Assembly: GCA_033557465.1 (NCBI GenBank)
Contig: CM066033.1
Coordinates: forward strand, 1,353,809,834 to 1,353,873,833
Direction: 5' to 3'
DNA from: Ichthyophis bannanicus
Lineage: Eukaryota > Chordata > Amphibia > Gymnophiona > Ichthyophiidae
DNA length: 64,000 nucleotides
Position numbers and translations under genes: made by a program. The notes beneath the pieces are model-generated. The model saw nothing but the letters and a program-made list of their open reading frames with translations, made no database searches and had not been told where the DNA came from. How positions within the stretch are numbered: the first letter of the stretch is position 1; each line of letters starts with the position of its first letter. Below are positions 29,590-40,616 of this stretch, in pieces.

Positions 29590-30777
29590 ATGCCCAGAGG
29601 ACACTTCAAGCAGAAAAGTAAGTCTGTGAAACCAACTTCTGACAATATTTCCTCCTCTAAAGCACCTACTGGCCCGATGGACCAGCACATAGTTATAATA
29701 CCTAAGACTCCTTCTCCTGTGTCTCATGTTCCGGTTTCTTCGTCTCCTGCCTCTGGTGCTTCCCTAAGTTATATCGAAAGGACTCCTCCGCCTAATCCTG
29801 GCTTGTCTCAGACTTCAGTTATGGATATACCCTCCTCTGAGGAGTCTTCTGCCTCCGGGGAGGAAGGGGTGGTCTCTCTCGAGATTCCACCCTTGCTTTG
29901 TGACGTATCTTCTTTAACTCCTATTTCAGTCATTATTTCTGAAGGTGTTCAATCCTCATTAACTGATGTTAATCCTGATGATGTTACTTTATCTGATATT
30001 TGGAAACAAGTTGTAGTAACCAATTCTTTATTGACTAGGTTTATGGATCAAACTGCTGTTTTTTCCCAACGGATTGTTGCTAGAGTTCAAGTATTGGAAA
30101 CATCTGGTGGGAGCTTGTCTCATCGAGTCGATAAGGTGGAAGTTCAGGCTGGTGCTATGCAATCAGCAAGTGCTTCCACCTTAAAAGATATTTTGAGCTT
30201 ATATAAGCAGCTTGAATCATTGGAAAATATTTCTCGTGCAAAAAATATTTGTATTTTGAATTGTCCTAAAACTTGCTTTATGTCACCTCTTTTACTTTTT
30301 AAGTAGTACTGTAAAGATATATTGTTACTGCCTGAAGTGGAATTTATTCCAATTGCCCACTCCTTTTATCTGCCAGAGCGGGCTGCACCTGTGGAGAATG
30401 ATGTGGCTTCGTCTATGGAACAGAGTGATTTGAACTTAACTGATTTTCTTGAGAATTCTCAAGCTCTGATCCCTTCACGTGCCACATTAGTGGTTACTTT
30501 GGTCAATCTTGCTGATAAGGCCAGGATTATGAAGGCCTTTTTTCTGAAAAAAGATATTTCTTTTCATGGCCATAAGCTATCCATGTTCCCCGATGTGTCC
30601 CTCCCTACGCAGAATCGGAGGAGGTCTTTCCTTCAGCTCAAACCACGAGTTTTGGCTGAGGGAGGAACCTTTTTTCTCCGGTTTCCCTGTAAGTGTTTGA
30701 TTACCCTTCATGGGATAGATTATGTTTTTACTGATCCATTACAATTGGAAACACTCTTGATGTCTGATCAGGTCTGA
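29590..30777 (+). pseudogene. L1/Tx1-type ORF1 protein, one internal stop
   Basis: ATG at 29590 and one frame to 30777, broken only by TAG at 30304-30306. The N-terminal 150 residues are Ser/Pro-rich and acidic. A helical, possibly coiled-coil stretch follows ('LLTRFMDQTAVFSQRIVARVQVLE'). The RRM-like start is 'RAKNICILNCPK', and the C-terminal domain has 'IPIAHSFYLP', 'FHGHKLSMFPDVS' and 'RRRSFLQLKPRVLAEGG'. This layout is L1-clade ORF1. About 395 residues would be long for L1 ORF1p and suits Tx1/L1 relatives. There is no downstream endonuclease/RT. Confidence 0.78.
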
Positions 30778-31023
30778 GATCAATTATATTTAGATATTTT
30801 GTTAATGGTAATTTTCCTTTATTTAGGATTGGGGGAGGCAGTCTTTATAGTTTTTTCCCCCGGTAGTTTCCCACTGCTGTTTTCTTCATGATGTGGGATG
30901 GTTAGTGGTATTGAGTTTAAATATTGTTTCTGTTTCTTTTTTTTTCTTTGTTAACTGCTTATTTTCTTCATATTTTATATTTGGAATGCATTAATGAAAA
31001 AAAAAATTATTTACAATACCAAG

Positions 31024-31080
31024 AGGTCAGCCTGACGTGTTTCGGCCGGGGACTTTCTTCAGGGGACAAAGACCTCAGTG
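31024..31080 (-). ncRNA. Hammerhead-like motif (decayed)
   Basis: On the minus strand: GAGGUC, a short gap, CUGAAGA, a poor stem II, GAAA, a short stem III, the GUC cleavage triplet, then GACCUC, which closes stem I by six base pairs. All core elements are in hammerhead type I order. Stem II is weak and one pair next to the core is mismatched (C opposite A). Likely a relic of a PLE terminal repeat. Confidence 0.4.
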
Positions 31081-31082
31081 AA

Positions 31083-31548
31083 TGGGTTGGAAGCTCTTAT
31101 TAATAGTAAGACACCATCGAACTTCCAGCAAAGAGAAATGCTCCCATGGCTGTGTTAAGCTGCTGCAATCAGACAGGAGGAGGGCTGCTGGTGAGTCACG
31201 GGGGGGCGGGGGGCGGGGAGGGGCGCTAATTGCTCAAAATGGGTTGCTGGTGAGTGAGGGAGGGGATGGCTGGGGGCTAGAAGTTAGAGGGAGAGAAAAG
31301 AGGGGAGGGACAAGGATGGCTTGGGGAAAACACCCCAAAGCTTTCTCTCTTATGGGCTGTTTAAGGAAGAGGAGGAGGTCACTTATGAGAGCATCACTTG
31401 GTGAGGGGAACTGGAGATTCTTTTGCCTAAGGGTGCTGAAGTAATTACAGTAGTAGAGCTGAATCACATTCGTGCTCCTCTATTCATTTTAGTATATGTT
31501 ATCCAATGCAAGAAACTATGATGAGAAATGATGCATAAGAACATAAGC
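31083..31548. other. Unassigned, G-rich
   Basis: Purine-rich DNA with a G-run block (31200-31225). The open frame at 31082-31444 is low-complexity. No domain recognised. Confidence 0.5.
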
Positions 31549-31845
31549 TGTACTATACTGGGTCAGGCCAAAGTCCATCAAGCCCAGTATCCTGTTTACA
31601 ACAGTGGTCAGTCCAGGTCACAAGTACCTGCCAGGTTTCCCAAAAGGTACACAGATTCCACGTTGCTTATCCTAGGGTAAGCAGTAGATTTCCCTGATTC
31701 TCTTTTAACAATGGTTTATGAACTTTTCCTCCAGGAACTTGTCCAAACATTTTTAAACCTTTTTTTATACTAACAGCTTTTATGACATCCTCCGGTAATG
31801 AAATCCAGAGTGATTATGCGTTGAGTGAAAAAAATATTTTTTCCT

Positions 31846-32061
31846 TTTTTTTTGTGCCATCAAGTCCGTGTTGACTCATAGCAACCCAGCTACCTCTGGG
31901 TTTTCTTAGCAATGTATCACCGGAAGTAGATTGCCAGCTTTTTCTTCCGAGGCAATGGAGGGTAAAGTGTCTTGCCCAAAGTCACAAGGAGTGCCAGTGG
32001 GAATCGAACCCTTGATCTTCTGGGTACTAGGCAGTTGCTCTAACCACTAGGCTACTCCTCC
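31846..32061 (-). mobile_element. tRNA-derived SINE with RTE-like tail
   Basis: 216 bp on the minus strand, flanked by about 10-bp repeats (ATTTTTTCCT at 31836 and 32062). The 5' (minus) head has a pol III A box 'TAGCCTAGTGGTTAG' (about 32040-32054) and a B box 'GGGTTCGATTCC' (32000-32011), as in a tRNA. The 3' tail reads 'TTGCTATGAGTCAACACGG', then 'ACTTGATGGCAC', then A. It resembles tails of SINEs mobilised by RTE-type LINEs (for example AfroSINE, from memory). Confidence 0.8.
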
Positions 32062-32172
32062 ATTTTTTTCCTATTAATCTTAAATGGGCTACATTGTGGC
32101 TTCCTTGTGTGTCCCCTAGTATTTCTACTTTTTGAAGGAATAAACAACCGATCTTTGTTTACCCTTTTCACT

Positions 32173-32187
32173 CCATTCATTATTTTT
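32173..32187 (+). repeat. L1-B target duplication, copy 1
   Basis: 15-bp CCATTCATTATTTTT inside CR1, repeated at 39022-39036. Confidence 0.88.
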
Positions 32188-32537
32188 GTTTTTTTTTATT
32201 GAAAGGCTTCCAAAGAGTACATAGAGTCATAAACCACAAAGATCTTCAAAGAAGATGCAACAGTAATAACATAACTTCAGAGCACAGCAACATCCAACAA
32301 TATGCCTTCATTTTTGCAGTTTTAAAATAAGAAAACGGGTAACAGTAACCCCCCAACCACCCTTTCTCCCCCCCCCCGGAACCTCCCTAGCCCAGGACCC
32401 CCCTCCCACCCAACCTCCCAGTCCCCCCAACTATGGCTTGCTAGTGTTCAAGCACAGGAAGGTGATGAGCAAAAGACACACCCAGGGGGCGAGCTCCCTT
32501 TAAAGTTTTCATATTCCCCCCCTCTTATCCAGCAGAG

Positions 32538-35500
32538 TCACGCACCATAACGAGAGACAAAGGGAGCCCACACCAACTCAAAGCGCGCCAGGCGCATCCT
32601 ACTGACCGCTACCCCTCGCTCCATGGCATACATATCCCACATCCGTTCCAGCCAAGCCTGAAAGGAGGGGGCCAAGGTACGCTTCCAGGCTGCTGCAAGG
32701 GATAACCTAGCTGCATTCAGGCCATGGCGAAGTAAAGCAAGCTGCAGAGCCCGTGCACCCGGCACCGAGGCCCCAAACAGGAAAATCCCCGGGTCCCAAG
32801 GGACACTCGCTCCCAGAAGTAATTGCATCCGGAATTGTATACCCCTCCAAAAGGCGCGAATGCGGGGGCAATCCCACCAAATGTGCCCTAGGGTACCCCG
32901 TTGCCCACAATGACACCAGCAGAGGTCCACCGCCCCAGGATATATGCGCGCGATCCACGCCGGAGTCATATACCAACGGTACAATATTTTATAATTAGTT
33001 TCACGGGCATTAATCGCTACCGCACTCTTCCACAAGTGAGTTTCCGCCCTTTCCCACTGCTGCTCAGTATAGGAGAGGTTCAAGTCGGAGTTCCAAAGTT
33101 CCTTGTGTCTGGTAGAACACGATTGAGATCCCTGCAAATGGGCATACAAGGTCGCCACAAACCCCCTAGTGGTAGTGCACCCCTCACAGTAACGTACCAA
33201 ATCTGTCAGGGCCCGAGCAACCTGGGGCCGAACAAGCTTGGATCGAACCCAGTGTGTCACTTGCATATATTGATAATATTGCCCGGCCGGTATGTCGAAT
33301 TCATCTTGCAACGCACGAAAAGGTTGTAATTGACCATCATCAAAAAGTTGTCTGACCCGACTAAGGCCATGATGTCCCCACTGCCGAAAGATTGGATCAC
33401 TTAACCCCGGCGGAAAAGAGGCGTTATCTACTATAGGGGCTAAAAGGGTTAAGTCCCTGTCGCGAGATCGAAAGTGCTGGTCCCAACAACGGAGAGTATG
33501 AAGAATATAGGGATTGCTAGTGCGCTTACCACTGCGGAGTTTTGGACCAAGCCACAGCCAGTCTCCCAAGCCGGCTCCCCCCGCCAAGTTCATTTCCAGT
33601 TGTACCCATCGCTTAGTGCTATCAGCAATCATCCACTCCACCCCTGCCCGACATTGCGCCGCCGCGTAGTACCAATGTAAATTGGGCATGCCCATACCTC
33701 CAGAGCGCATGCGGGCATAAAGAACCTGTCGCGCCAAGCGCGGGCGACGATAATGCCAGACGAATTTCATAAGCAGCTGCTGCCAAGTCGCCAAAGTGGC
33801 CCGCGCGATGGGAAGCGGCAGAACCTGAAAAAAGTAAAGAAAGCGGGGAACAACCACCATCTTGACTACGGCTATACGCCCGAACCAGGAAAGGAGCAGG
33901 CCATTCCAAACCTCTAGATCCCGCCGAATCTGACGGAGCAAGGGGTCATAGTTGGCCTTAAAGAGGTCTGCCCGCTCCATAGTCAACTGCACCCCTAAAT
34001 AACGTAACGCTCCGGACACCCAGCGAAGAGGATGAGCTGCTTGAAGCTCCGCACAAACCACCCCGGGGACCCCAACATTCAAGATCTCCGATTTAGTGTA
34101 GTTAATTTTAAAACCAGATACCCGAGCATAGCTTTCGAACAACTGCATCGCAACTGGAAGGGAAGTGGACGGATCCACCAGGGACAATATGATGTAATCC
34201 GCAAAGAGTGCAATCCTATATTCCGCAGGGCCAATACGAACTCCCCTCAAGCCCAGATGTTCTCAGAAGGTCTGAGCCAAAGGTTCCATCGCGAGTGCAA
34301 AGAGCAGGGACGAAAGAGGGCAACCCTGTCGCGTGCCCCGCTCCAGCAAAAATTGTCTCGAGTGTCCCCCATTGATCCGAACACATGCCTGGGGCATCTG
34401 ATAAAGACTACGAACCCAACAGATATAGTTAGTGCCGAAGCCCATTTTCTCCAGAACACACCATAAGTATTCCCAATCGACCTGATCAAAAGCTTTTTCT
34501 GCGTCTATCCCCACCAGCAGGGCTGGTTGTGGTTCCCGGTGGGCTACGTGAATGACCTGCAACATACGCCTAATGTTGTCTGCCGCCTGGCGACCTGGCA
34601 CGAATCCAACCTGATCTGGGTGGACCAAGCCCGGAAGGACCCGGTTCAAGCGCGCCGCCAGCATAGAGGCAAATATTTTAACGTCCACATTTAACAAGGA
34701 GATGGGGCGGTACGCCGCCGCGTCGTGCAGTGGTTTACCAGGCTTGGGTATCATCACGATCAATGCCTCACGCTGGGACGGTGGTAAAGAGACCCCGCCC
34801 AAGATCTCATTGAACAAGATAGTCAAGGTTGGCGCTAATTGTAACCGAAACTTCTTATAATACTCTGCTGGGAAGCCGTCACTACCCGGCGCACTGCCAG
34901 TTTTCAAACGTCGGATTGCTGTTTCCAATTCGTCTACCGTTAATTCAGAATCTAGCTGAGCCCGATCAGGGTCGGAGAGATGGGGCAGGCCAATCCCCCG
35001 CAAATAGTCCTGTACACGATCCCGCTCAAAGGGCTCCACCTTATAGAGCTGCTCCAGAAAGTCAGCAAAGAGATCACGTATCTCCCGGGAAACAACCCTC
35101 TTCCGTCCCCCAGCGTCGCGCAATTCGCACACCACTCTCGCGGATTGTTGTTGGCGAAGACGCAAGGCCAGGAAGCGGCCTGTTTTATTCCCATGCTCAT
35201 AAAAAGTTTGCCGTAACTTCTGGCGCTTAATATCTAATTCTTTCTGCAAACACGCGTCCAAATTGGCCCGAGCCATCCGCCACTGGCGCAGGACCTGTCG
35301 CGAACCAGTTCGGGCGTGCTCCAAACCTAGTCGGGTAGCCTCCTCCCACCAACCGGTCGCGGTCACGCGTCCACACTTTGCGCGTGCGGGCCACCTCCGC
35401 CATGAGTTGACCTCGAGCCGTAGCCTTATAAGCATCCCACACCGTGGGGAGGGAAACATCCCCAGAATTGTTAAGCTCAAAAAATTCCGTGATGAAACGG

Positions 35501-36295
35501 ACATGGTCCTGCACTGCACCCTGCCGCCGTAGGAACCTCACATCTAGGCGCCAAAGCCGTTGGTGCTCACTGTACAATCCGGCCGGAAGAGCAAGCCAGC
35601 ACGGGGCATGATCTGACCAAGTCAGTGCTCCATGTCCAGCCGTCACTCTCCCGTCCATCAGGCGCTGATCCAATAGAAAATAGTCAATGCGGGTGTGAAC
35701 CTGATGGACCGGAGAGTAGTACGTATAGCTTCTTTCCCCCCCATGGGTGTCCCTCCAGACATCCCTCAAACCTAAGTCAAGCATAAAACGTTGTAGGGCT
35801 CTCGCCGACCCCCCCACTCGCCCCCCAGCGCGACTTGTGGAATCCAGGTGGGGCACCAGGTGTGTGTTACAGTCCCCCCCCCAGAACAATAGGACCCCTT
35901 GCAAAATCCGCCAGTAAGGCTTTCAGTCGTGCAAAAAAGGCCCCCTGACCTGTATTGGGAGCATAAACATTAGCTAAGGTTAGCAAGTGCCCTTCTAAAC
36001 GGATATTCAGGAAAAGCCACCTCCCCAGAGTATCTTGCTTTATCTCCTCTATCTGTAGAGAGAGGCTCTGATGAAATAGTAAGGCCACTCCCCGCTTCTT
36101 CCGTCCCTGTGCATCCGAGGCCACCCGCACCTCAGTATATGGGGACCTCTTTAGCCAGCCCTGCTTACAGTTCTGAAGGTGGGTCTCCTGTAAGTAAACA
36201 ATGTCCCCCTGCAAAGTGCGCAATTCTGAGAACAGCAGGGATCTCTTCCTCGGGGAATTAAGGCCCTTAACATTCAAAGAGATAAAGCGCACCAT
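32538..36295 (-). pseudogene. L1-B ORF2 (endonuclease and reverse transcriptase)
   Basis: Starts at the ATG at 36295. Endonuclease motifs: 'FISLNVKGLNSP', 'YLQETHLQ', 'NVYAPNTG'. A frameshift lies in a G run near 35875 inside 'LGGDFN'. 'TRIDYFLLD' and 'SDHAPCWLAL' follow; a second frameshift is near 35355. RT motifs: 'SAPGSDGFPAEYYKKF', 'YRPISLLNVDVKIFA', 'GFVPGRQAADNIRRML', 'DAEKAFDQVDWEYL', 'TRQGCPLSSLLF'. An in-frame TGA sits at 34263-34265. The YxDD box reads FADY (about 34200), with the second catalytic Asp changed to Tyr. The C-terminal zinc segment is 'CWCHCGQRGTLGHIWWDCP'. Confidence 0.9.
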
Positions 36296-37029
36296 TAGCG
36301 ATTACATTCCACTCCCTCGCTGCTGCCCACTATCCAGAAGGTCCCAGTGGTAGCTCCCCCCCATCTAACCAGGGGAATTAGTTAGTCGGGCCCACCCATT
36401 CCACCTTCCAGGAACCAGAGCCATAGTCCCTCCTCCCAAGCCCAAGCACCCCCCCCAATTAGTTCGCCAGGTCCGCCTAGTCCACCCTCCAGAAACAAGA
36501 GTCATAGTCCCTCCCCCCAAACCCGAATTTACCCACCAGTTCCAAATGAAAAAATCCTCCCTCCATCCCGAGCCCCCCCCCCTTCCCATCAATACCACCT
36601 GCCTGTCAAAGTTAATACAGGACACGGTAAATTGACCACAAACCCCGTTCCCCCCAAAACCCCACAAAGCAACAATTCAACCTGAACATTTAATAACGTT
36701 TCCCCCACTATTCCCCCACCCATCCTGGGTCATCAATCCCATCATGCCTCCCCATCAGGACAATGTCATCATCAAAACATTTGCAGATCAGCCGCCGCCC
36801 CCTGGGTGTAATGGAGTATGGGCCCAGGCTGGTCCTCGCCAATGGCCAATAACTCAGTGGGAAATATTACAAAAACAGAAAGGAGGGGTGACAATCAAAC
36901 AGAAAAAAGCCAAGCACCAATGGCCACTCATTCCATCCCTTATCCGAAGGTCGGGAGACCCACAGGGTGGGGCTCCCCAAACAATAAGGAAGGCTCTGCA
37001 ATTATACACAGAAAAAAAAAAAGGAGTCA
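36296..37029 (-). other. L1-B inter-ORF spacer
   Basis: 734 bp, strongly C-rich on the plus strand (G-rich in the element's RNA). Open frames here have no conserved motif. Confidence 0.65.
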
Positions 37030-38013
37030 TCATGTGGACTTGCCCACTCGGTTCCATTTGGAGTGCTGAGGCTTAGGGGGCGGCGGGTGAGGCTGAGTAT
37101 TATCATCAACTAGACCCGCCTGGCGAAGAGCTCGCCAAGCTTCAGTATAATCTTTTGCTGAGATCTTTTTATTTCCCAAAAGAAAGTTCATCCTAAATGG
37201 AAAGGACCAAGAGTAGCGAATCCCCTTGCTGTTCAGGACCGTTGTAACTGGTTTCATCTCTCTCCGTCGCGCCAGGGTGAACGTCGAAAGGTCTTGGTAT
37301 ATGGACACTGTCGCGTCCTGGAAGCGGATCGCTTTTTTCTCCCGACCTCGACGTATGAGAAGCTCCGCATCAGAGTATCGCAAAAATCTCGCAATGACAT
37401 CTCGAGGTTGGTTATTGGGAGGTTTTCCCAGGGCGCGGTGGACTCGCTCTATTTCCATCCCCGAAGCATGCGCAGCAAGGTCCTCCACCGGGAGCAACTC
37501 CGCTATCAACAGTTTAAGCACAGTTGGCAAATCTTCTCCGCCCCCTACCGCTTCTGGAATTCCGCGGAAACGCACGTTATTGCGGCGGGAGCGGTTTTCA
37601 ATGTCATCAATTTTATAAGTCAGTTCCATTGCTTGCGCATGTTGCCGGTCCAGCGCACATTGTAAATCCATCAGGGTCCCATCATGATCAACCATTTTGG
37701 TCTCCACGTCTTCCACTCGGGCTCCCAGTTCTTTAATGTCAGTCCGCAGTTCTGCGACATCTTTCAACAGCTCTTCGCGTAACGAGCGAAACTCATTGGC
37801 TAGCCCCTCAAAGCCTTTACGGAGTTCTTGCTTGATTTAAGCAGAGGAAAGTTGTTTGTGAGCGTCCAATTCCTCTTCACTCACAGTCTCATCATCATAA
37901 CCTGATGAGGGAGATAACTCCCGTGGGCTACTTGGAGCCCCAGACTTGCTCTGCAGTCGCTGGGAGGAGCGCATCTTTTCCCGGTTCTCTGAACTTTTAG
38001 CTTTAGCAGCCAT
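37030..38013 (-). pseudogene. L1-B ORF1 protein, one early stop
   Basis: ATG at 38013. The first 58 residues are basic and Ser-rich and end at TAA (37837-37839). The frame then continues without further stops to 37030. The coiled coil ('LRTDIKELGARVEDVETKM') is followed by the RRM start 'ENRSRRNNVRFRGIPEAVG' and a C-terminal domain with 'EIERVHRALG' and 'PRDVIARFLRY'. About 327 residues in all, usual for L1 ORF1p. One substitution explains the loss. Confidence 0.88.
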
Positions 38014-39021
38014 CCCACAGAGCCACCTGTGTCACACAGTGTTAGGAGAGATATGCAACCAATGTCAGCAAGGGCAAAGTCACCAGAAAAACAGCAGGAG
38101 ATAGAGCCTCACCGGCCCACAAAGCAGTCACTGCCTCACAGTGTTAGGAGAGATATTAAATCAATGTCCGCAAGGCCCAAGCTATCAGGTAGACAGCAGG
38201 GCAATGAGACGAAAGCTGCTTTTGGCCTTCCCAGGGAGACAAGCCGCCAAGGATGGTGCCCAGAGTATTCTATTAAGCAATGTGGAGGAGGAGCACACAG
38301 AGTCCTCACCTACTGGATACTAGGCTCCGGTGAAAAAAAAATCTGGAATCAGACAGAGCGCAAGAGCCTTTCATCGGGGCATCCGGAATCCACGCTGATG
38401 AGCCAGGGCCCCGACGGGGCTTAGGGGTGCTTATAGGTGCTGCTGTCCCTGGCGCTATTTGCAAACCAGAAGGTATGGATAGAGAAGTTTAGCCCTCGTA
38501 CTTACCCCCCCCCCAGGGGGATTCGCGCTGGCAGGAGAGAGTGAGTGGTGGGCACCAGAGATTGCCACATGGCTTCCAGGCCTTCTCCTCGGCCCCGCTT
38601 GAAGAATTCAGGCCCCGCGTTCAGTCGCCCCAACCTTGCGGTTATTTTGTCACCTGTCAGAGGGTTGCCGCACGTCTTCCAACCCGGCTCCGGGAGTTCA
38701 GCAGCACGGCGCGGGGATAGTCTACATGGGCACCGCCCGATTCGCGCAGATCGCTGGGGTCGACTGCAAGGTTAAGCAAGCCCGGAGCAGGCGGCGAGGA
38801 GGGCACGCGGCAGCAGCAGGCCTCACTCAGAAGATGAACTCCGTGGCGTTCCAGCTATCCGAGGTTTTGCTGAGCGGTTGCGTCCGACTCAGGGGGAGAC
38901 CGCTTGCCTGTGCTGACCCCAGGGCTGTGAGAGACGGGGGAAATTTGCTGCTGTTAGCGCATTTTAGCTGTATTTTTGAGGTAGTGGGGACGGAGCTCAA
39001 TCAGAGTGCGGCCATCACACC

Positions 39022-39036
39022 CCATTCATTATTTTT
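39022..39036 (+). repeat. L1-B target duplication, copy 2
   Basis: CCATTCATTATTTTT, an exact match to 32173-32187. Confidence 0.88.
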
Positions 39037-39479
39037 TAGACCTCTATCATATCTTCCCTCAGCCATCTTTTTTCCAAGTTGAAGAACTGTAACCTTTTAA
39101 GCCTTTCCAGGTAGGGGTATCCTTCCATTCCCTTTACCATTTTGGTGGCTCTTCTCTCTACCTTTTCTAATTCTGCTATATCCTTTTTAAGATACGGCGA
39201 CCAGAGTTGCACACAATATTCAAGGTGCAGTTGCACCATGGAATGATACAGAGGCATTATAATATCCTTTGTTTTATTCTCCATTCCTTCCCTTATGTTT
39301 CCTAACATTCTGTTTGCTTTGTTGGCTGCCGCTGCACACGGGACAGAGGGTTTCAATTCGTTATTCAAGATGATGCCTAAAGCCTTTTCCCGAGTGGTGG
39401 TTCCTAATGTGGAACCTTGCATTATGTAACCGTAGTTTGGATTGTTCTTCCCTAAATGCATAACTTTGCATTTGTTCAC
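39036..39479 (-). pseudogene. CR1 reverse transcriptase C-terminal part
   Basis: 147 residues typical of CR1: 'NKCKVMHLGKNNPNYGY', 'EKALGIILNNELK', 'HLEYCVQLWSPYLKKDIAEL', 'ERRATKMVKG', 'RLKRLQFFNLEKRWLREDMI'. The frame is open here. The rest of ORF2 is missing beyond about 39612, so the copy is 5'-truncated. Confidence 0.88.
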
Positions 39480-39612
39480 ATTAAGTTTTATCTGCCATTT
39501 GGACTTTAGTCTTCCAATTTATCAAGGTCCTCTTGCAATTTTTCACAATCCTCTTGTGTTTTAACAATTTTGAATATTTTTTTGTCAACTGCAGATTTGA
39601 TTTCCTCACAGA

Positions 39613-40237
39613 TACAAATGGAGTTTTCTTCCATAATAGACCACTGCATGAATGACCTTAGCATTCTTGTTAATTGTGAAGTCTCTGACTACAACACATT
39701 CAAAAGTAAAATGTGCACACACTTTGAAACAAGCAGAAAGAGACTCGGAACATTGTTTTTCTCACCCTTTAGCAAACATAATGGCTCATTTATTAATGTG
39801 TATTAACACAATTTAATGCATGATAAATAATATAGGGGCAGCGGAAGGGCTTTTTCTTTTGGGGAGGGGGCCCAAGCATTGCCTCACGCTCTGCCCCAAC
39901 TCTCTCCCAAGCCCTCCCCCCCCTCGGACAGAGACTCTTCCTGTTCTGCCCACAGGGATCTGATCTCCTACCAGCAGACAGGAATGGTCTTTGCTGCAAT
40001 TGCACCTTTTCTTCTTCATGGGGGATGGGATGGAATTCTTATGGGCAGTCTGCTGCCTGCCAGTCAGGATCATGGCAAAGACCCTTCCAGTCTGCCAACA
40101 GGAGGATCCCAGGGCAGACAGGAAGGATCTTTGCTATGATCGCGGCTGGCTGGTAGCAGGCTTCCTGTGGGGATCCCATCCCATCCCTCACGGGGATCCC
40201 GTAGGCAGCCAGGAAGAGTCTTTGCCATGATTACAGC
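39613..40237. other. Unassigned, partly GC-rich with short internal repeats
   Basis: 39613-39800 shows nothing. 39835-40237 contains loosely repeated blocks around 'ATCATGGCAAAGACCCTTCC', 'ATCTTTGCTATGATCG' and 'GTCTTTGCCATGATTAC', likely a repeat family of its own. Similar 'GGGGATGGGAT' wording follows DIRS-C at 46014, so DIRS-C may have inserted in it. Open frames in all phases are low-complexity. Confidence 0.5.
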
Positions 40238-40382
40238 TTCTCCAGGACCAAGCAGGAAGTCAGTCCTCACATATGGGTGACGTCGGCGCCGACGGAGCCC
40301 TCGCGGAGCAATTTTCCCCAGCTTTCACAGAAAGCCTTTGGGAATTGCAGCGCCCAAGGGTGCCATCTTAGCCAGTCTTCTT
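40238..40382 (+). repeat. DIRS-C left inverted terminal repeat
   Basis: Inverse of about 45800-45957, including GTCGGCGCCGACG and 'GCAATTTTCCCCAGCTTTC'. The outermost 40 bp are complementary to 45626-45663 in the ICR with one mismatch. Confidence 0.9.
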
Positions 40383-40616
40383 TTTTCCGCGGAGCCCTAC
40401 AGACGTACCCGTCGTGTCCCCGCTAAAAAAGTTGATTTTCGTGAGTTTTACTCGTTTTTCAATTCGGTTCGACGCCGGTCGTTTTCCTGCCCGGACTCGC
40501 GACGCCGTTGCGAGTCCTTCCCTTATTTTTCGGTTTTTCTGATTTTGGTCAGTTTCGTTTTCGGTTTTTCACTGGCAGCCCGGTCCTTTGACCTTGCAGG
40601 GGCCCTTTTTCCCCCG

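Larger units (their letters stand above)
29244..31008 (+). mobile_element. ORF1-only LINE ('half-L1'), copy b
   Basis: Two tandem 129-bp 5' monomers (29244-29372 and 29373-29490), a short GC-rich leader, a 396-codon ORF1 region (29590-30777), a 225-bp 3' UTR and a terminal run of about ten A. No ORF2 follows. Tandem 5' monomers and a poly(A) end mark both boundaries. It therefore looks like a complete short unit and not a 5'-truncated LINE. No clear target duplication; a TTATTTA word occurs on both sides. Confidence 0.75.
32188..39021 (-). mobile_element. L1-B, full-length L1-type LINE
   Basis: 6834 bp on the minus strand: about 1-kb GC-rich 5' UTR (38014-39021), ORF1 (38013-37030), a 734-bp spacer (36296-37029), ORF2 (36295-32538) and a C-rich 3' UTR ending in AATAAAAAAAAA. 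Exact 15-bp target duplication in CR1. It is a different L1 family from L1-A: GC-rich, with Arg-rich ORF2. Dead through stops, frameshifts and a catalytic substitution. Confidence 0.9.
31549..39612 (-). mobile_element. CR1 copy split by a SINE and by L1-B
   Basis: Minus-strand CR1. The 3' part is 31549-32187 (with a SINE at 31846-32061) and the 5' part is 39022-39612. Between them lies a 6.8-kb L1. The words on both sides join at the duplicated CCATTCATTATTTTT. The coding part is listed separately. Confidence 0.8.

Noticed and set aside
31990..32061. A genuine tRNA gene
   Set aside because: A and B boxes belong to a SINE with a long non-tRNA body, an A tail and flanking duplications.
39813..40230. 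Overlapping small ORFs as host genes
   Set aside because: Low-complexity GC-rich repeat; frames open on both strands and no domain.
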